From: Candidatus Frankia nodulisporulans
Lineage (GTDB): Bacteria > Actinomycetota > Actinomycetes > Frankiales > Frankiaceae
Assembly: GCF_902806475.1 (NCBI RefSeq)
Contig: NZ_CADCWS010000002.1
Location: forward strand, 1 to 64,000
Direction: 5' to 3'
Length of the DNA: 64,000 nt
The notes below the pieces were generated by a model, which worked only from the letters and a program-made list of their open reading frames with translations, made no database searches and was not told the DNA's origin. The first letter of the stretch is position 1. Each line of letters starts with the position of its first letter. Both the position numbers and the translations under genes were made by a program. Positions 62,477 through 64,000 of this stretch are shown here, piece after piece.

Positions 62477-64000
62477 GTGTCGTCAGCACCTTCAGAACAG
62501 GCGTGGAGCACCGTCGATGCCGCGCTACGGGCGGTTCATGCCCGCGACCAGATGGAGACAGCCTGTTTCGTCGTGGTTTCTGCGACGACCGTGGGCTATC
62601 TCCGGCTGGCGGGATCCTTCGCCGGTCTCGAGGTGGGAACCCACTATCCCCGCGCCGACAGTGTCATCGCCCGCATGCTCGACGGTGCCCCCGCGGCGGC
62701 GTCCGGGGTTGGTCCCGGGCATCCCGCGGCCGACACCGCGGAGCATCGTCTGTTGGGGGTGCGCAGCTATCTCGCGACGCCGGTCCTGCGTCCAGATGGC
62801 CGACTGCTCGGTGTTCTCGTCAGCCTGGACCATGGCGAGGTGCCTGTGACCACAGAGAATCGTGCCCAGGTACGTGGGATCGCCGACGAACTGGCGGCCT
62901 CCGGTCACGTACCGGTGTCCGTTGGCTCGGCGTCCGATACCGACGGCCCCGTGGCCGCGATGTCGGCGGCGGCCACGGACCTGTCCGACGCGGTCGCGGT
63001 GGCCCCAACGGGCGATCCAGCCGAGTCGGGGGCCCCCACACGGGTGTCCCTGACCACGGATCTCCCACCCGAATCCGTCGCCCCGCCCACAGGCGTCCCA
63101 CGCACCGACGTCTCCCCTACAGACGCCCCACCTGCGGACGTCCCGCAACCGCACGCTGACGTCCCGCATACCGACGCCCCACCTGTCGACGCCCAGCAAC
63201 CGCACGCCGACGTCCCGCACGCCGAGCGGACGCACGCCGAGGCGACGGCTGGCGGCGGGCCCGCGGTGGGTGTGCCCTCCGGTGCCGGGGCGGCGACCTC
63301 CGCCGGCCGGGGGGCACCCGTCGCCGGCGCCGCACATCCACGACCGGGCCGGATGCCGACGCCGCAGACCATCGCGCGGGCGGTGCGCCCCGGCGGGCCG
63401 GCTCGGACCACGCCGCCGCGTCCGGTCCAGCCGGCGGCCGCGGCCGGATCGGCCGGCCCGTCGAGTGCTGGACGGGGGACGAACGCGGCTGCCACGGCCG
63501 CGGCCACGACGGCCGCGGCCCGCCGCCTAGGGGCGGACATGCGGCTGCGGCGGACCTCGGCCGGCTGGGTGGTCGAAGGACCGGGACCGGAGGTACGGCC
63601 GGTCGGCGATCTGCTGTCCGCGATGGTCCTGGCCGACCTGCTCGCCGAGGACCTCGCCCCGCCCGGGCGGCCACGCCGCGCCGAGCGGGATCTCGGTGAG
63701 ATCGAGCAGCTACGGCTGTCCGTCATCCAGCTTGAACATGCGCTGGCCTCCCGCGTGATCGTCGAGCAGGCGATCGGGGTGCTGGCGGAACGTAATCAGA
63801 TTCGCCCGCGCGAGGCGTTCGAACGGCTGCGGCGCACGGCCCGCGGCATGGGCCGCCGGGTCCATGACCTGGCTCGCCAGGTCGTCGACTCGGTCGGTGA
63901 CCCACGGGTCGCCCTGCCCGGGGAACTCGGTGGACGCGGCAACGCCGGCGGTCCTGGCGGCCCGGGCGGTACCGGTGGGCCAAGCGGTGCTGGTGGGCCA
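62477..64000 (+). CDS. GAF-ANTAR domain protein, partial at the right edge
   Basis: The frame runs 508 codons from GTG 62477 to the window edge without a stop. Residues 1-130 look like a GAF domain (STVDAALRAVHARDQMETAC, GVRSYLATPVLRPDGRLLGV). Residues about 130-340 are a Pro/Ala/Asp/His linker with a 51-bp tandem repeat (63122-63222). An ANTAR RNA-binding domain follows at about 419-470: LEHALASRVIVEQAIGVLAE, then RNQIRPREAFERLRRTARGM. A Gly-rich tail follows. ANTAR proteins prevent transcription termination by binding two-hexaloop RNA. The fusion to GAF, without a receiver domain, means its input is probably a small molecule. Confidence 0.85.
   Translation, partial: MSSAPSEQAWSTVDAALRAVHARDQMETACFVVVSATTVGYLRLAGSFAGLEVGTHYPRADSVIARMLDGAPAAASGVGPGHPAADTAEHRLLGVRSYLATPVLRPDGRLLGVLVSLDHGEVPVTTENRAQVRGIADELAASGHVPVSVGSASDTDGPVAAMSAAATDLSDAVAVAPTGDPAESGAPTRVSLTTDLPPESVAPPTGVPRTDVSPTDAPPADVPQPHADVPHTDAPPVDAQQPHADVPHAERTHAEATAGGGPAVGVPSGAGAATSAGRGAPVAGAAHPRPGRMPTPQTIARAVRPGGPARTTPPRPVQPAAAAGSAGPSSAGRGTNAAATAAATTAAARRLGADMRLRRTSAGWVVEGPGPEVRPVGDLLSAMVLADLLAEDLAPPGRPRRAERDLGEIEQLRLSVIQLEHALASRVIVEQAIGVLAERNQIRPREAFERLRRTARGMGRRVHDLARQVVDSVGDPRVALPGELGGRGNAGGPGGPGGTGGPSGAGGP
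63122..63222. repeat. 51-bp in-frame tandem repeat in the GAF-ANTAR linker
   Basis: Copies begin at 63122 and 63173; each encodes a 17-residue unit of the type DAPP-[AV]-D-[VA]-[PQ]-QPHADVPH. Period is a multiple of three, so the reading frame is kept. Confidence 0.7.

Overview
The window is chromosomal DNA from a very GC-rich actinobacterium. Gene content and style (mycothiol-type SigR/RsrA, WhiB proteins, bL37, UPF0182, Kgd-type 2-oxoglutarate enzyme, long Ala/Pro/Gly tails, many GTG starts, minisatellite-like repeats in gaps) fit Frankia or a close relative; the genus call is inference. No phage, insertion sequence or CRISPR array is visible. The content is mostly housekeeping and stress-regulation genes.

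Layout. 0-4.6 kb: a large SF1 helicase-nuclease broken by one extra T inside its Walker A motif. 4.5-7.0 kb: acetamidase/formamidase-like gene (-) divergent from thiL (+); ThiL lacks its central GGD segment. 7.0-8.7 kb: non-coding with short repeats. 8.7-14.7 kb: kgd, a DUF6104 gene, a quinone-reductase-like gene and a Cys-rich small protein. 14.9-20.5 kb: malic enzyme, a 1.1 kb gap, rmlC-like epimerase coupled to a GNAT gene, then a coupled RsbW-like/SigF-like pair. 20.6-39.9 kb: a block resembling the M. tuberculosis Rv3217c-Rv3228 order (membrane protein, diacylglycerol kinase, whiB1, pdtaS, TB7.3-like biotin carrier, rsrA, sigR, aroA, rsgA). The biotin genes bioF-bioD-bioB and the auxiliary gene bsaP lie between pdtaS and the biotin carrier gene. 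40.0-40.8 kb: a poorly organised, less GC-rich stretch. 40.8-44.6 kb: polyamine/GABA-type aldehyde dehydrogenase and aminotransferase with a divergent Lrp regulator. 45.3 kb: initiator tRNA with a strong terminator. 45.5-64 kb: a second block resembling Rv3193c-Rv3198A (UPF0182, YlbL protease, zinc metalloprotease, ThiF-like, ABC1 kinase, whiB7, uvrD2, mrx1), ending in a GAF-ANTAR gene that runs off the edge.

The best regulatory finds are: (1) a complete candidate attenuation unit for the antibiotic-response regulator whiB7: promoter with AT-rich block, an unusually long 135-codon leader ORF with a perfect Shine-Dalgarno, a perfect 14-bp terminator hairpin, then whiB7; (2) a SigR-type promoter (GGAAT-N18-GTT) before sigR, placed so that a long SigR isoform would be made, and a similar site before mrx1; (3) a pentapeptide-repeat extension on biotin synthase beside bsaP and a biotin-accepting protein; (4) a thiamine-monophosphate kinase without its usual metal-binding segment. 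Two single-base frameshifts (0.88 kb and about 54.1 kb) may be real decay or sequence errors.
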